From Saccharopolyspora rosea (GTDB taxonomy: Bacteria > Actinomycetota > Actinomycetes > Mycobacteriales > Pseudonocardiaceae), in contig NZ_CP102826.1 in assembly GCF_025643595.1 (NCBI RefSeq), forward strand, positions 5,952,001 to 6,016,000: DNA of 64,000 bases, given 5' to 3'. The position numbers and the translations under genes are program-made. Under the pieces are notes generated by a model. It saw only the letters and a list, made by a program, of their open reading frames with translations, had not been told where the DNA came from and did not search any database. This document shows positions 1 to 9,476 of the stretch, piece by piece (the first letter of the stretch is position 1; the number at the start of each line of letters is the position of its first letter).

Positions 1-117
1 CACGATCTCGACCCCGGCGGCGTGCAGCCCGGTGGCCAGCTCCAGCAGACCCGACTTGTCCGACACGCCGATCAGCGCGCGGCGAACTGCTCGCCGCTCC
101 TGCGAGTTCGCGGTCAC
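1..117 (-). CDS. purH: PurH, bifunctional AICAR transformylase / IMP cyclohydrolase (N-terminal fragment)
   Basis: Only the first 39 codons lie in the window; the gene continues past the left edge. It starts with GTG at 117, overlapping the purN stop codon by four bases (GTGA). The visible peptide includes ALIGVSDKSGLLELATGL, the opening of the MGS-like IMP cyclohydrolase domain of PurH. PurH carries out the last two steps of IMP synthesis in the cytoplasm. The purN-purH overlap is the usual actinobacterial arrangement and supports translational coupling. Identity rests on this short stretch plus the partner gene. Confidence 0.85.
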   Translation of the reverse strand, partial: MTANSQERRAVRRALIGVSDKSGLLELATGLHAAGVEIV

Positions 118-788
118 GGGATACTCACCTTCCGTCCCTGCACGGTCCAGCCGTGCAGTGCCAGCTGTTCCAGGGTGTCGACCAGCAGCCGCCGCTCGAC
201 CTCCTTGATGCGCTCGTGCAGGCTCGCCTCATCGTCGTCCGGCCGCACCGGAACGGCCTCCTGCGCGACGATCGGGCCGGTGTCCACCCCGGCGTCCACG
301 ACGAACAGCGTGCAGCCGGTGACCCGCACCCCGTACTCCAGGGCGTCACGCACGCCGTGCGTGCCGGGGAACGACGGCAGCAGCGCCGGGTGGCTGTTGA
401 GGTACCGACCCGCGTAGCGGGCGAGGAACTGCTCGCCGACGAGCTTCATGAAGCCCGCCGACACCACGAGGTCCGGTTCGTGCTCGGCGCAGGCGTCCGC
501 CAGCGCCCGGTCCCACTCGGACCGGTCGGCGTGGTCGCGCAGCCGCCGCACGAAGGTCGGGATCCCGGCGCGTTCGGCGCGGGCCAGACCCTCGATGCCG
601 GTGCGGTCGGCGCCCACCGCGACCACCCGCACCGGGTGGTCGGGAGCGCTCGTGGCGTCCAGCAGGGCCTGCAGCAGCGTTCCGGAGCCGGACACCAGGA
701 CGACCACGCGCGCTGGTCGCGCCGTCCGGAACCGGGTCGGTCGGGAGAGCGCGGTGGCGCTCGGCTGATCAGGCGTGGTCGGGTTCAG
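114..788 (-). CDS. purN: PurN, phosphoribosylglycinamide formyltransferase
   Basis: PurN transfers a formyl group from 10-formyl-THF to GAR, the third step of purine synthesis. The protein shows the family core: VVVLVSGSGTLLQALLDA near the N-terminus, VVSAGFMKLVG, and the catalytic stretch NSHPALLPSFPGTHG with the essential Asn and His, then TGCTLFVVDAGVDTGPI. No ATG or GTG lies at the expected place. The best start is CTG at 788, six bases after AGGAG, giving 224 residues, close to the family length. The reading frame stays open upstream to 989, but that part looks non-coding. The stop overlaps the purH start. Confidence 0.9.
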   Translation of the reverse strand: MNPTTPDQPSATALSRPTRFRTARPARVVVLVSGSGTLLQALLDATSAPDHPVRVVAVGADRTGIEGLARAERAGIPTFVRRLRDHADRSEWDRALADACAEHEPDLVVSAGFMKLVGEQFLARYAGRYLNSHPALLPSFPGTHGVRDALEYGVRVTGCTLFVVDAGVDTGPIVAQEAVPVRPDDDEASLHERIKEVERRLLVDTLEQLALHGWTVQGRKVSIP

Positions 789-885
789 CGTTCGCTCCTG
801 ACATGCCTCGGCACGATCTCCGAGGGCAGCGTAGGCGCCGCGGGTCGCGTCGGTCCCGCCAGGTCCGGGCCGAGTGGCGCATCCC

Positions 886-2259
886 TCACTCGCGTTCGCC
901 GGGCGGCCCCTCCGCCGGACGGTCGAGGTCGAACTCGCCGGGGTCGATCTCGGCGGTCTCGACCTCGACCGGGTGCGGCTCGTCCTCACCCGGCTCGTCG
1001 TCCGCGGGCTCCTCCGCCGCGACCTCCTCTGTTCCTCCCGGTTCCTCGGGTGCCGCGGCCTCGTCGGGGTCGTCCTCGGCCGGTTCGGGCTCCTCGGCGA
1101 GGTCCTCCTCGTCGGGTTCCGCGGTGAACCACGCGACCGCGGTGGCAGGCAGGCCCACCCAGAACAGCGTCAGCACGACCAGCAGCCCGGGTCGCAACGT
1201 CACCGGGCCGAACCTCCCGGTCCCGAACTCCCCGCCCGCGATCCCCGCGAGCACGAGTGCGCCGAACGCGACGACGCCCGTCGCCACACCGGCGGTGACC
1301 AGGCACCGGGTCCCTCGCCGGCTCGCGCGCCCGATGACCGTCCCCACCGCGACGGGCAGCGCGAACGCGAGGATCCACCACAGCCGCGCGCCGTCGGACG
1401 GCAGCAGCGCGAGCAGCGGCAGGTCCGGCACCGGCCCCGGATCGGCGTGCAGCGGCTGGGCGGTGACCGCACCGACCGACACCCCGGAGCCGGTGGCGAA
1501 CGACCACCCGGCAAGGACCGCGTTCGGCAGGTACAGCAACGTCACCAGCGTCGCCCCGAAGGCGTTGCCCGCCGTGCCGAGCCGGGCGAGCACCTCCACC
1601 ACGTCGGGCGCCGACCAGCACAGCGCCACGAACAGCACCGCACCGCCCGCCGCGACGACGGCCGCCAGGCCCATCAGACCGACCCGCAGGCCCGACCAGA
1701 CCGCGTCGTCCACCCGCTCCCAGAGCAGGTAGACCAGCCCGCAGCGGTTCGCCAGCCCGGCCGTCGCGGCGAGCGTGGCGATCAGCCCGCAGCCGAGGAA
1801 CGCGTCCGCCGGGACCGCGGAGACCGGGCCGCGCAGCAGAACGGCGATCACGGCTCCCACGACGGCGTGGACCAGCCCCGTGGTGGCGATCACCGGCCAC
1901 GCCTGGTCCGGGCGGCGCAGCCGCGATCTGCGCGCGACCAGCGCCGACCCCACGGCGACGAGCGACATCTCGCCGACGGTCGGCAGCAGCGGCAGGACCC
2001 CCAGCGGGCCGCCGTCGACGGTCAGCGGCACCTGGTTCAGCGCCAGCCACCCGGGCAGGCCCGCGACCAGCACCGCGAGCGGGTCGAAGCGCGCCGCGGT
2101 CGCGGTACCCACGACCAGTGCGATCAGCACGACGGCCAGCAGGTATCCGAGCAGCAACACGGCCGCGAGCACCGCGACGAACAGCCACCTGCGGACGCCG
2201 GAGCGACGCGGCGTCGCGGCGTCGGCGGTGGGACGGGGAATCGAGTCGAGCACGGGCAC
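886..2259 (-). CDS. DUF6350 polytopic membrane protein
   Basis: A 457-residue integral membrane protein. After a short basic N-terminus (TPRRSGVRRW) there are about ten hydrophobic segments, for example LFVAVLAAVLLLGYLLAVV and LVHAVVGAVIAVLLRG. The last ~90 residues are a cytosol-like acidic tail made almost only of Glu, Asp, Pro and Ala. This matches the DUF6350 family, which in actinobacteria commonly sits between sucCD and purNH, as here. Function is unknown. It lies about 100 bp upstream of purN on the same strand and may be co-transcribed with it. Confidence 0.8.
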   Translation of the reverse strand: MPVLDSIPRPTADAATPRRSGVRRWLFVAVLAAVLLLGYLLAVVLIALVVGTATAARFDPLAVLVAGLPGWLALNQVPLTVDGGPLGVLPLLPTVGEMSLVAVGSALVARRSRLRRPDQAWPVIATTGLVHAVVGAVIAVLLRGPVSAVPADAFLGCGLIATLAATAGLANRCGLVYLLWERVDDAVWSGLRVGLMGLAAVVAAGGAVLFVALCWSAPDVVEVLARLGTAGNAFGATLVTLLYLPNAVLAGWSFATGSGVSVGAVTAQPLHADPGPVPDLPLLALLPSDGARLWWILAFALPVAVGTVIGRASRRGTRCLVTAGVATGVVAFGALVLAGIAGGEFGTGRFGPVTLRPGLLVVLTLFWVGLPATAVAWFTAEPDEEDLAEEPEPAEDDPDEAAAPEEPGGTEEVAAEEPADDEPGEDEPHPVEVETAEIDPGEFDLDRPAEGPPGERE

Positions 2260-2371
2260 GCCGTCGAATGTCGCACCGCGATTCCGTCGAACGGGTCACA
2301 ACACGCCGCCGCCTCCGTCCATCGAGCGACCGCCTGGCACGAGCCGCCGTTCGTCCGCAGTGGAGCGAAAA

Positions 2372-2411
2372 CGGGAGGGCCGCCGGTTCCGCGGAACCGG
2401 CGGCCCTCCCG
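2372..2411 (-). terminator. Rho-independent terminator of the DUF5336 gene
   Basis: Perfect inverted repeat: the arm at 2373-2390 (GGGAGGGCCGCCGGTTCC) pairs with 2393-2410 around a two-base centre, and 2372/2411 also pair. On the minus strand it follows the stop at 2421 by about ten bases and is followed by CGTTTTCG, a short T tract. It separates the DUF5336 gene from the DUF6350-purNH group. Confidence 0.85.
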
Positions 2412-2420
2412 GGGACCGCG

Positions 2421-3206
2421 TCAGAAGTTCGAACCGGGGTGCGGCATCTGCTGGGTGCCCTGCGGTCCGCTGTTGCCCGACGGCCCGGACTTCGGCGGCT
2501 GCCCGCCGGACGGCGGCGTCTGGGACTGCCCACCGGACTGCGGGGACTGCCCACCGGACTGGGGCGGCTGTCCACCGGGCTGCGCAGGCTGGCCACCGGA
2601 CTGGGGCGGGTTCGACGGCTGGGGCTGGCCGGCCGACTGCGGCCCGGACGAGGGGTTGAACCCGCCGGGCTGCGGGAACTGGCCGGGCACCGGCTTGCCG
2701 GGCGGGGTGAAGCCCTGCCCGCCGAAGTTCGGCGACGCGAACGGCGGCGGGGGCGGTGTCGCGGAACCGGAACCAGAGCCGGGGCCGGAGCCATCCCGCG
2801 ACGGCAGGTTCACGATTCCGGCCTCCGCCAGCAGCACTGCCACCACGGCACCGGCCTGCACGATCGCGAGCAGCAGCAGCACGATCGCCATTCCGGCGGC
2901 ACCGCCGCTCAGCACGCCCTGCAGCAGTCCCAGAGCGGCGTAGACGGCCAGCGGCGCCGCGGCGTACAGCGTGCTCGGCGCCTTCGGCAGGAAGCGCATG
3001 CCCGCCAGCACCGCGGCGAGCACCATCGAGAACCCGGACAGGCTGGCGACCGCGGCCTGCGCGGTGTCGTTGAAGAAACCGATCAGGTAGCCGACCAGAC
3101 CGGCGACCGCCGCCACCAGGACCAGGAGATCGGCCGGTTCGAGCGAGCGCCCGGAGCCGGGCTTCTCCGTGGTCGGTTGCGGGGGCCTGGACATTGGCGC
3201 GGACAT
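2421..3206 (-). CDS. DUF5336 (34 kDa antigenic protein family) membrane protein
   Basis: A 261-residue protein. After a short Pro-rich N-terminus, four hydrophobic segments span roughly residues 27-130 (LLVLVAAVAGLVGYLIGFF, FSMVLAAVLAGM, LYAAAPLAVYAALGLL, IVLLLLAIVQAGAVVAVLL). The second half is low-complexity Pro/Gln/Gly/Ser with near-repeats of PPQSGGQ. This build is that of the DUF5336 family, which includes the mycobacterial 34-kDa antigen. Function unknown; the tail is probably a flexible exposed arm. It is a single gene, with hairpins on both sides. Confidence 0.8.
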   Translation of the reverse strand: MSAPMSRPPQPTTEKPGSGRSLEPADLLVLVAAVAGLVGYLIGFFNDTAQAAVASLSGFSMVLAAVLAGMRFLPKAPSTLYAAAPLAVYAALGLLQGVLSGGAAGMAIVLLLLAIVQAGAVVAVLLAEAGIVNLPSRDGSGPGSGSGSATPPPPPFASPNFGGQGFTPPGKPVPGQFPQPGGFNPSSGPQSAGQPQPSNPPQSGGQPAQPGGQPPQSGGQSPQSGGQSQTPPSGGQPPKSGPSGNSGPQGTQQMPHPGSNF

Positions 3207-3321
3207 GTTGGCGACTCCTCGGGGGTGAAGTCGGTTGTTCGTGGACGGGGAAACGCGCCGACCGTACCGAACCGCCCCGAGTTCACCGGAACGTGACCGT
3301 GTACGGGGCCCGAAACGAGCC

Positions 3322-3351
3322 GGGGCCGGACGCTCAGCGGCGTCCGGCCCC
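3322..3351 (-). terminator. Hairpin terminator after sucD
   Basis: A 12-bp perfect stem: GGGGCCGGACGC (3322-3333) pairs with 3340-3351 around a 6-nt loop. It lies 18 bp beyond the sucD stop on the minus strand. The T tract is poor (CGTTTC), as in many high-GC terminators. Confidence 0.7.
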
Positions 3352-3369
3352 GACAGCGCTGGGAAGCGC

Positions 3370-4254
3370 TCAGCCCTGGATGATCTCGCGCATCAGCCGG
3401 GCGGTCTCGCTCGGCGTCTTGCCGACCTTGACGCCGGCGGCCTCCAGCGCCTCCTTCTTCGCCGCGGCGGTGCCCGACGAACCGGAGACGATGGCGCCCG
3501 CGTGGCCCATGGTCTTGCCCTCCGGGGCGGTGAAACCGGCCACGTAGCCGACGACCGGCTTGGTGATGTTGGCCTTGACGTACTCGGCCGCCCGCTCCTC
3601 GGCGTCCCCACCGATCTCGCCGATCATGACGATCGCCTCGGTCTCCGGGTCGTCCTGGAACGCCTGCAGCGCGTCGATGTGGGTGGTCCCGATGACCGGG
3701 TCACCACCGATGCCGACGCAGCTGGAGAACCCGATGTCGCGCAGCTCGTACATCATCTGGTAGGTCAGCGTGCCCGACTTGGACACCAGACCGATCTTGC
3801 CCGAGCCGGTGATGTCGGCCGGGATGATGCCGGCGTTGGACTTGCCGGGGGAGATGATGCCGGGGCAGTTCGGGCCGATGATCCGGGTCTTGTTGCCGGT
3901 GGCCTTGGCGTGCGCCCAGAAGTAGGCCGAGTCGTGCACCGGGATGCCCTCGGTGATCACCACGGCCAGGCCGATCTCGGCGTCGATGGCCTCGACCACG
4001 GCGTCCTTGGCGAACTTCGGCGGCACGAAGATGACCGACACGTCGGCGCCGGTCTCCTTCATGGCCTCCTCGACGCTGCCGAAGACGGTGAGCTGCTTGC
4101 CCTCGATCTCGACGGTCTGACCGGCCTTGCGGGCGTTGACGCCACCCACGATGTTGGTGCCGGACCGCAGCATCCGGGCGCTGTGCTTGGTGCCCTCAGA
4201 GCCGGTGATGCCCTGAACGATGACCTTGCTGTTCTCGTTGAGGAAGATAGCCAT
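3370..4254 (-). CDS. sucD: SucD, succinyl-CoA synthetase alpha subunit
   Basis: The alpha subunit of the TCA-cycle enzyme that converts succinyl-CoA to succinate with substrate-level ATP/GTP formation. The 294-residue protein has the CoA-binding Rossmann start ([19 protein letters not shown]), the [12 protein letters not shown] loop, and [20 protein letters not shown], which carries the phosphorylated active-site His of the family. The ATG at 4254 lies six bases after the sucC stop, so the pair is an operon and probably translationally coupled. Confidence 0.97.
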   Translation of the reverse strand: MAIFLNENSKVIVQGITGSEGTKHSARMLRSGTNIVGGVNARKAGQTVEIEGKQLTVFGSVEEAMKETGADVSVIFVPPKFAKDAVVEAIDAEIGLAVVITEGIPVHDSAYFWAHAKATGNKTRIIGPNCPGIISPGKSNAGIIPADITGSGKIGLVSKSGTLTYQMMYELRDIGFSSCVGIGGDPVIGTTHIDALQAFQDDPETEAIVMIGEIGGDAEERAAEYVKANITKPVVGYVAGFTAPEGKTMGHAGAIVSGSSGTAAAKKEALEAAGVKVGKTPSETARLMREIIQG

Positions 4255-4260
4255 CGCGCC

Positions 4261-5427
4261 TCATGCCCCCGCAGCCAGCTCGGCGGCCTTGTCGGCCGCG
4301 CCGTCCATGGTGTCCACCATCGTCACCGCCGGGTGGTTGGCCTCGGCGAGGATGCGGCGCCCCTCCTCGACGTTGTTGCCGTCGAGCCGGACGACCAGCG
4401 GCTTGGTGGCCTCGTCGCCCAGGATCTTCAGGGCCTGCACGATGCCGTTGGCGACCGCGTCGCAGGCGGTGATGCCGCCGAAGACGTTGACGAACACCGA
4501 CTTGACGTCCGGGTCCCCCAGGATGACGTCCAGACCGGCGGCCATGACCTCGGCGGACGCACCGCCGCCGATGTCCAGGAAGTTGGCCGGCTTGACGCCG
4601 TCGTGCTTCTCACCGGCGTAGGCGACCACGTCCAGGGTGGACATGACCAGACCGGCGCCGTTGCCGATGATGCCGACCTCGCCGTCCAGCTTGACGTAGT
4701 TGAGGCCCTTCTCCTTGGCCTTGGCCTCCAGCGGGTCCTCGGCGGCGGAGTCGACCAGTTCGTCCTGCTTGGACTGGCGGAACGCGGCGTTGTCGTCCAG
4801 GGTGACCTTGCCGTCCAGCGCGATGATCTTGCCCTGCGGGTCCTTGACCAGCGGGTTGATCTCGACCAGCGTGGCGTCCTCGGCGACGAAGGTCTCCCAG
4901 AGCTTCACGATCACGTCGACGACCTGGTCGGCGACGTCCGCCGGGAACTTCGCGGCCTCGACGATCTCGCGCGCCTTGGCCTCGTCGACTCCCTGGATCG
5001 GGTCGATGGCGATCTTGGCCAGCGCCTCGGGCTTGGTGGCCGCGACTTCCTCGATCTCCATCCCGCCCTCGACCGAGGCCATCGCCAGGAAGTTCCGGTT
5101 GGCGCGGTCGAGCAGGAAGGAGAAGTAGTACTCGTCGGCGATGTCGGAGGCGCTGGTGACCAGAACCTTGCGGGTGACGTGGCCCTTGATGTCCAGACCG
5201 AGGATCGCCTCGGCCTTGGCCTGCGCCTCGTCCGGGTTCTCGGCCAGCTTCACGCCGCCGGCCTTGCCGCGGCCCCCGGTCTTGACCTGGGCCTTGACGA
5301 CAACGGGCCCGCCGAGCTGTTCGGCGGCTGCCTTGGCCCCTTGCGGATCGGTGGCCACGGCGCCGGGCAGCGTCGGCACTCCGTGGGAGGCGAAGATTTC
5401 CTTCGCCTGGTACTCGTACAGGTCCAC
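4261..5427 (-). CDS. sucC: SucC, succinyl-CoA synthetase beta subunit
   Basis: The beta (nucleotide- and succinate-binding) subunit, paired with SucD. From the GTG at 5427 the protein is 388 residues, the family length, beginning [20 protein letters not shown]. It has an ATP-grasp fold, the [20 protein letters not shown] strand and loop, and the C-terminal [18 protein letters not shown], which holds the GGI phosphate-loop region. GGAG lies upstream of the GTG at good spacing. The frame remains open to 5556, but the extra N-terminus matches no family feature. Confidence 0.97.
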   Translation of the reverse strand: MDLYEYQAKEIFASHGVPTLPGAVATDPQGAKAAAEQLGGPVVVKAQVKTGGRGKAGGVKLAENPDEAQAKAEAILGLDIKGHVTRKVLVTSASDIADEYYFSFLLDRANRNFLAMASVEGGMEIEEVAATKPEALAKIAIDPIQGVDEAKAREIVEAAKFPADVADQVVDVIVKLWETFVAEDATLVEINPLVKDPQGKIIALDGKVTLDDNAAFRQSKQDELVDSAAEDPLEAKAKEKGLNYVKLDGEVGIIGNGAGLVMSTLDVVAYAGEKHDGVKPANFLDIGGGASAEVMAAGLDVILGDPDVKSVFVNVFGGITACDAVANGIVQALKILGDEATKPLVVRLDGNNVEEGRRILAEANHPAVTMVDTMDGAADKAAELAAGA

Positions 5428-5608
5428 TCGACTCTCCTGCGACGTCGGTGTCGGACTCCGGTGACCATATCGACCTGCGATGACGCCTGGGGCGGCGCAC
5501 CCGGTGAACTGCCTCACCCGGAGCGGCCGGTCAGCCCAGGTGAATCCTTCAAGCACGAGGCCGAGGGCAACGCACCCATCGTCTGCCGTGACGAACGGAA
5601 CAGCATCC

Positions 5609-7327
5609 TCACCGGGTCCGACCGGCGAGCGCGGCCGTTCCCAGCAGCGCGACGATCCCGGCGGCGCCGAGCCACACGCCGATCCCGGGTGCCGAACCGT
5701 CGATCCGCCCTGCGGTGAGCGGGAACTCCAGCACCCGCACGGCCACGACCAGCGCGGCCCCGCACAGCAGCGCGACGGCCCGCGGCGGACGGCACATCGG
5801 CGCGAGCACCGCGGCGCCGACGACCGCGAGCAGCGCGATCACCAGGCCCCACGACGTGGTGCCGAACGAGGCGAACACGCCGGGCGGGGTGTAACCGGGG
5901 CCGGTCACCACCGGGAACGCGAACGCCCCGGCGCCGAGCACCAGTGCGAGCAGCGCGGGCACCAGCACCCGACGGCTCATCGCGATCTCGGTGAGGTCCA
6001 CGTCGTCGCGCTCCACGCCGCCGGCCAGCGCGGCGGTGACGGCGGCGAACACCGCGAACAGCACGGCGAACCCGGCGGCCCACGCGCCGATTCCGGCCTG
6101 CGCCCCGGTCACCTGCAGCGCGGTGAACACCGCGTCGAGAACGCCCGCCGCGGCGAACGGGACCACCGCGCAGACCACCGGCAGCATCGGCCGCAGCCAC
6201 GGCGCCACGCGGCGCACCAGCAGACCGGCGCCGAGCAGCACCAGCAGCAGCCCGGCCGGCCAGAGCAGCCGCGCCGGGTACGGCGACGGGTCGCGCAGGT
6301 AGAACGGCATCCGAAGCCGGGGGGCGATCGCTGCCACGATGGCGAGCACCCCGGCCACCAGGGCGAATCCGGCGGTGAGGGCGAGCAACCTGGTCAACGC
6401 GGGCAGCCGCAGGTCGTCCTCCTGCCCGCCGAGGTGCACCCGTCCGGCCGGCACCGCGAGCACCGCCAGCGCCACGATCGCCACCAGCCCCAACGCCGGT
6501 CCCCACCCGAAGTGCAGTCCCGGTACGACCGCGACCGCGACCAGCGGCGGGACGACGACCCCGGCGAGCGCCGCGGCCACGCCGAGCAGACCACCGCGCG
6601 CGAAGTCGGGATCGGAGGAGCCGGCGGCGAACCCGGCGGCACTCGGCACGCCGACGGCCAGCAGCAGGCTGCCGACCAGCACCATCACCGGCGAGTCCAC
6701 CGCGGAGCGCGGCAGCAGGTACGGGTCGTCGGAGCCGAACGGGGCCATCAGCACGCCCACCGCCGCGACCACACCGGCGCAGAACACCAGCGCCAGCAGT
6801 CCCTGCCGGCGGGCCCCCGACTCGGCTTCCGAGCCGGCCGGTTCCAGCCCGCGAACGGCGAGCAGCCCCGCTCCGGCGACGGCGATGTGCCCGGCGAGCA
6901 GCAACCACACGCCGATCGACGGGCCGTAGGTGTCCAGGGTGTTGATGTGCAGCAGATCCGGCCGCGCCGCGAGCGAGGGGTCGACGACGAACTGCAGGTC
7001 CTGGAGCAACCTGCCCGGGACCAGCACGGCGGGGCCGATGAGCGCGGCGGCCGCGGTCGTCGGCCGCCCGCGCCGGGTGAACAGCACCGCGAGCGCCGGG
7101 GCGAGCAGGGCGAGCACCAGCGACATCGGCCACGCCGGGAAAGCGGCGGGCGCGCCGGGGTCGACGAGTCCGAGCAACGGTCCGAGGCTCACCAGCAGCG
7201 CTCCCACCACGGCGACCGCGATAGCGGCGCGCAACGGCGCGCCCGACGGTCGGTCGGTGCTGGTGGGCCGGGGTGTTGCGGCGGGAGCGGAGGAGCCGCC
7301 GGACGGAAGGTCTGGCCGCGCAGTCAC
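5609..7327 (-). CDS. Polytopic membrane protein of unknown function
   Basis: A protein of about 572 residues from the GTG at 7327. After a Pro/Ser-rich N-terminus of ~35 residues it is almost entirely hydrophobic, with about 13-15 predicted spans separated by short loops rich in Gly, Pro and Arg. No catalytic motif or known family signature is recognisable. A large loop near the first third ([20 protein letters not shown]) is the most hydrophilic part. It lies between sucC and the M23 peptidase gene and has its own upstream region. An earlier start at 7420 is possible but would add a basic, non-hydrophobic leader. Confidence 0.75.
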   Translation of the reverse strand: MTARPDLPSGGSSAPAATPRPTSTDRPSGAPLRAAIAVAVVGALLVSLGPLLGLVDPGAPAAFPAWPMSLVLALLAPALAVLFTRRGRPTTAAAALIGPAVLVPGRLLQDLQFVVDPSLAARPDLLHINTLDTYGPSIGVWLLLAGHIAVAGAGLLAVRGLEPAGSEAESGARRQGLLALVFCAGVVAAVGVLMAPFGSDDPYLLPRSAVDSPVMVLVGSLLLAVGVPSAAGFAAGSSDPDFARGGLLGVAAALAGVVVPPLVAVAVVPGLHFGWGPALGLVAIVALAVLAVPAGRVHLGGQEDDLRLPALTRLLALTAGFALVAGVLAIVAAIAPRLRMPFYLRDPSPYPARLLWPAGLLLVLLGAGLLVRRVAPWLRPMLPVVCAVVPFAAAGVLDAVFTALQVTGAQAGIGAWAAGFAVLFAVFAAVTAALAGGVERDDVDLTEIAMSRRVLVPALLALVLGAGAFAFPVVTGPGYTPPGVFASFGTTSWGLVIALLAVVGAAVLAPMCRPPRAVALLCGAALVVAVRVLEFPLTAGRIDGSAPGIGVWLGAAGIVALLGTAALAGRTR

Positions 7328-7433
7328 CGCGCAGACGCTAGCAACCCGGACGCCCGGGTCGCAGCCCCGCCCGCTCTCGACGCGGACACGCCTGAACGGA
7401 GCACGTCCGAGTGCCATCAAGCGCCTCTTGGAG

Positions 7434-7449
7434 TGTGACTTGCGTCACT
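7434..7449. promoter_or_regulatory. CRP/GlxR-like palindrome upstream of the M23 peptidase gene
   Basis: TGTGACTTGCGTCACT matches TGTGA-N6-TCACA at nine of ten fixed positions, and also the GTG-N6-GNCAC pattern reported for Streptomyces Crp. It lies about 320 bp upstream of the M23 gene and about 105 bp upstream of the divergent membrane protein gene. A closely similar site is at 36969. Confidence 0.45.
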
Positions 7450-7678
7450 ATCGATGACCCGCGGGTGTCTGGATCGTGCCACCTGTCCGGCCTCGCTGAG
7501 CCATCCGGACCGCATTCCGGGGATCACGAAGTCGCTGGCAGTGTCGACCCGCACATCGAGGCGATCACGTTGCGCGCCCGCACGATCCGGGCACACCCCG
7601 TGCCGGAACGGTCACTGATCGGGATTTGCCCCTCGGGGATCGACTTCGTTACTGTCCTCCGGTCCGTTGTCACGGTCT

Positions 7679-7743
7679 GATCACGAAAGACCCCATCGCC
7701 GGTTACCCCGACCGGCGCCGGCCCCCCGACCGGCCTCGTGATC
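7679..7743 (+). promoter_or_regulatory. Possible structured 5' leader of the M23 gene
   Basis: The octamer GATCACGA (7679-7686) is repeated in inverted form as TCGTGATC (7736-7743), closing about 49 nt that contain further self-complementary CCGG-rich pieces. The closing arm ends 28 bp before the TTG start. It matches no riboswitch I can name. Confidence 0.35.
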
Positions 7744-7771
7744 GGACTCCCCGAGACGGAAGGGCAGGTCC

Positions 7772-8584
7772 TTGGCTCGACACCGCTCCCCGGGCGGCGA
7801 ACAACCTTCCCCGATCGACGCGGAGTCGTTCCCCGGCGATTCCGCCGACCGGGATGCACCCCGGATCCCGGCACCGTCCTCGGCATGGCGCGGCCGCGTG
7901 GTCGTCGCCGCCGTCGCCGCAGGCGCTTTCGCCGCCGCCGGCCAGTCGCTGGCCGCCGGTGAGGGCAATGCAGCGGCCGAACCGGACGACTTCAACCCGC
8001 GCGATGCGGCGGCCACCTTCAACACGGCCGCGGCGGAGACCTCGACCTCCCACCTGGGCACGGGCGGCAACGCGCCCGCTCCCGAAGTGCTGCCGGTCGC
8101 GAAGAAGTCCGACGCCGACGCCGAGTTGCAGAAGGTGGCCAAGGGCGAGCGCATCGCCCAGGAACGCGCCGCTGCCGAGGCGGAGGCCAACCGCCCCAAG
8201 TACGTCGTGCCCGCGCAGGGCGTGTTCACCTCGGGCTTCGGCGGCCGTTGGGGCACCACGCACTACGGCATCGACATCGCCAACTCCAAGGGCACGCCGA
8301 TCGTCGCGGCGGCCGACGGCACCGTGATCGAGGCGGGCCCGGCGAGCGGCTTCGGCCTGTGGGTCCGGGTGCAGCACGACGACGGCACGATCACCGTGTA
8401 CGGCCACGTCAACACCATCACCGCCGAGGAAGGCCAGCAGGTCAAGGCGGGCGACCAGATCGCCACCATGGGCAACCGCGGTTTCTCCACCGGTCCGCAC
8501 CTGCACTTCGAGGTGTGGAATCCGAGCGGCAAGAAGGTCAACCCGCTGCCCTGGATGCAGGAGCACAACATCTCCCCGCTGTGA
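7772..8584 (+). CDS. M23-family (LytM-type) peptidoglycan metallopeptidase
   Basis: A 270-residue exported endopeptidase expected to cut peptide cross-links in the cell wall. A hydrophobic segment near residues 42-60 ([18 protein letters not shown]) follows a charged N-terminus and should act as a signal or anchor. A disordered and coiled linker ([22 protein letters not shown]) leads to the C-terminal M23 domain. Its zinc ligands are visible: H164 and D168 in HYGID, then H243 and H245 in HLHFEV. The start is TTG at 7772; no nearer ATG or GTG fits. Such genes act in growth or resuscitation and are often tightly regulated. Confidence 0.9.
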   Translation: MARHRSPGGEQPSPIDAESFPGDSADRDAPRIPAPSSAWRGRVVVAAVAAGAFAAAGQSLAAGEGNAAAEPDDFNPRDAAATFNTAAAETSTSHLGTGGNAPAPEVLPVAKKSDADAELQKVAKGERIAQERAAAEAEANRPKYVVPAQGVFTSGFGGRWGTTHYGIDIANSKGTPIVAAADGTVIEAGPASGFGLWVRVQHDDGTITVYGHVNTITAEEGQQVKAGDQIATMGNRGFSTGPHLHFEVWNPSGKKVNPLPWMQEHNISPL

Positions 8585-8626
8585 CCGCCTGTCTTCGCTG
8601 GTAGCACGGCAGGCCGTGCGGGCGAA

Positions 8627-8652
8627 CCCGCCCGGCTCCGCCGGCGGGCGGG
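8627..8652 (+). terminator. Possible hairpin terminator after the M23 gene
   Basis: CCCGCCCG (8627-8634) pairs with CGGGCGGG (8645-8652). It lies about 40 bp after the M23 stop, without a T run, and touches the promoter of the next gene, so a terminator role is only likely. Confidence 0.4.
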
Positions 8653-8666
8653 CGTAGGTTGTGCGC

Positions 8667-9475
8667 GTGGCCGACCGGATTCCGCTGACGGGCGCGCAGG
8701 AACGGCTGCTGGTCCCGCTCCACGCACGCGCCCTGGACAGCCGCAGCCCGCGACCGGTGCTCGGCGACCGCACCGCCGTCCGCGCCCTGCGCCGCATCGA
8801 CTCCCGCAGGCCGCGGGCGTCCGCCTGGACTCGAACCCTGGTGACCTTGCGCGCGAGGCTGCTCGACGAGTGGTCGGCCGACTTCCTCGCCGAACACCCG
8901 CACGCGGTCGTGCTGCACCTGGGCTGCGGGCTGGACAGCCGTTCCGACCGCATCCCGCTGCCCGAGGGTGTCGACTGGTACGACGTCGACCAGCCCGACG
9001 TCATCGCGCTGCGCCGGGAACTCCTCCCGGAGCCCCCCCCCCCCCCCGCCACACCGTCGCCGCCTCGGTCGCGGACCCCGCGCTGCTCGACCCGATCCCG
9101 GGCGACCGCCCGGTCCTCGTCGAGGGACTGGTGATGTACCTGTCCGAAGAGGACGGTCTTGAGCTGTTCCGGCGCATCACCGCGCACTTCCCGTCCGGCG
9201 AGCTGCTCTTCGACGCCTTCAGCACGGCCGGGGTGCGGCTGTCCAACAGGGCCAACCCGGCGGTCGTGACCTCCGGGGCCCGCCTCGGCTGGAGCATCGA
9301 CGACCCCCACGACCTCGAAGGAGCCGTGCCGGGGCTGCGACTGGTCGCCGAGACCCCCTTCACCGGGAAGTCCGAAGTGGACGACCAGCCGTGGCCGACG
9401 CGGCTGCTGCTGGGCGCCATGACCCGCGTGCGCCCGCTGCGACGACTCAGCCGCCTGCTGCACTACCGGTTCTGA
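8667..9475 (+). pseudogene. LCM/TcmP-type class I methyltransferase, frame broken at a poly-C run
   Basis: Two adjoining frames together make one S-adenosylmethionine-dependent methyltransferase of the leucine carboxyl methyltransferase/TcmP family (polyketide or other small-molecule O-methylation). The first frame gives MADRIPLTGAQERLLVPLHA, then VVLHLGCGLDSRSDRI (SAM-binding loop) and WYDVDQPDVIALRRELL. The second frame resumes at VAASVADPALLDPI, then RPVLVEGLVMYLSEEDGLEL and a full C-terminus. The break falls exactly in a run of 15 C at 9033-9047; 13 or 16 C would restore the frame. TAGGTT six bases before the GTG at 8667 suggests a leaderless start. Real inactivation, phase variation or a sequencing error are all possible. 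Confidence 0.8.
9033..9047 (+). repeat. Homopolymer of 15 cytosines inside the methyltransferase gene
   Basis: An uninterrupted run of 15 C falls at a point where the family has a short Pro-containing loop (LLPEPP...). It is the site of the frame change between the two halves of the gene. Such runs are prone to slippage in vivo and to miscounting in assemblies. Confidence 0.9.
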
Positions 9476-9476
9476 C

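Larger units (their letters stand above)
7328..7771. other. 444-bp intergenic region between divergent genes
   Basis: Separates the minus-strand membrane protein gene from the plus-strand M23 peptidase gene. It holds a CRP-like palindrome (7434-7449) and an inverted repeat around a possible structured leader (7679-7743). No convincing coding frame is seen in it. Confidence 0.7.

Noticed and set aside
874..2943. Very long plus-strand open frame of about 690 codons opposite the DUF6350 and DUF5336 genes
   Set aside because: Arg/Gly/Pro-rich shadow of genes on the other strand, without RBS or any family motif. Similar long antisense frames opposite sucCD, guaA, guaB, groEL1 and gcl were dropped for the same reason.
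7679..7771. ydaO-type c-di-AMP riboswitch before the M23 gene
   Set aside because: The conserved core elements I would expect are not recognisable; only a generic inverted repeat is present.
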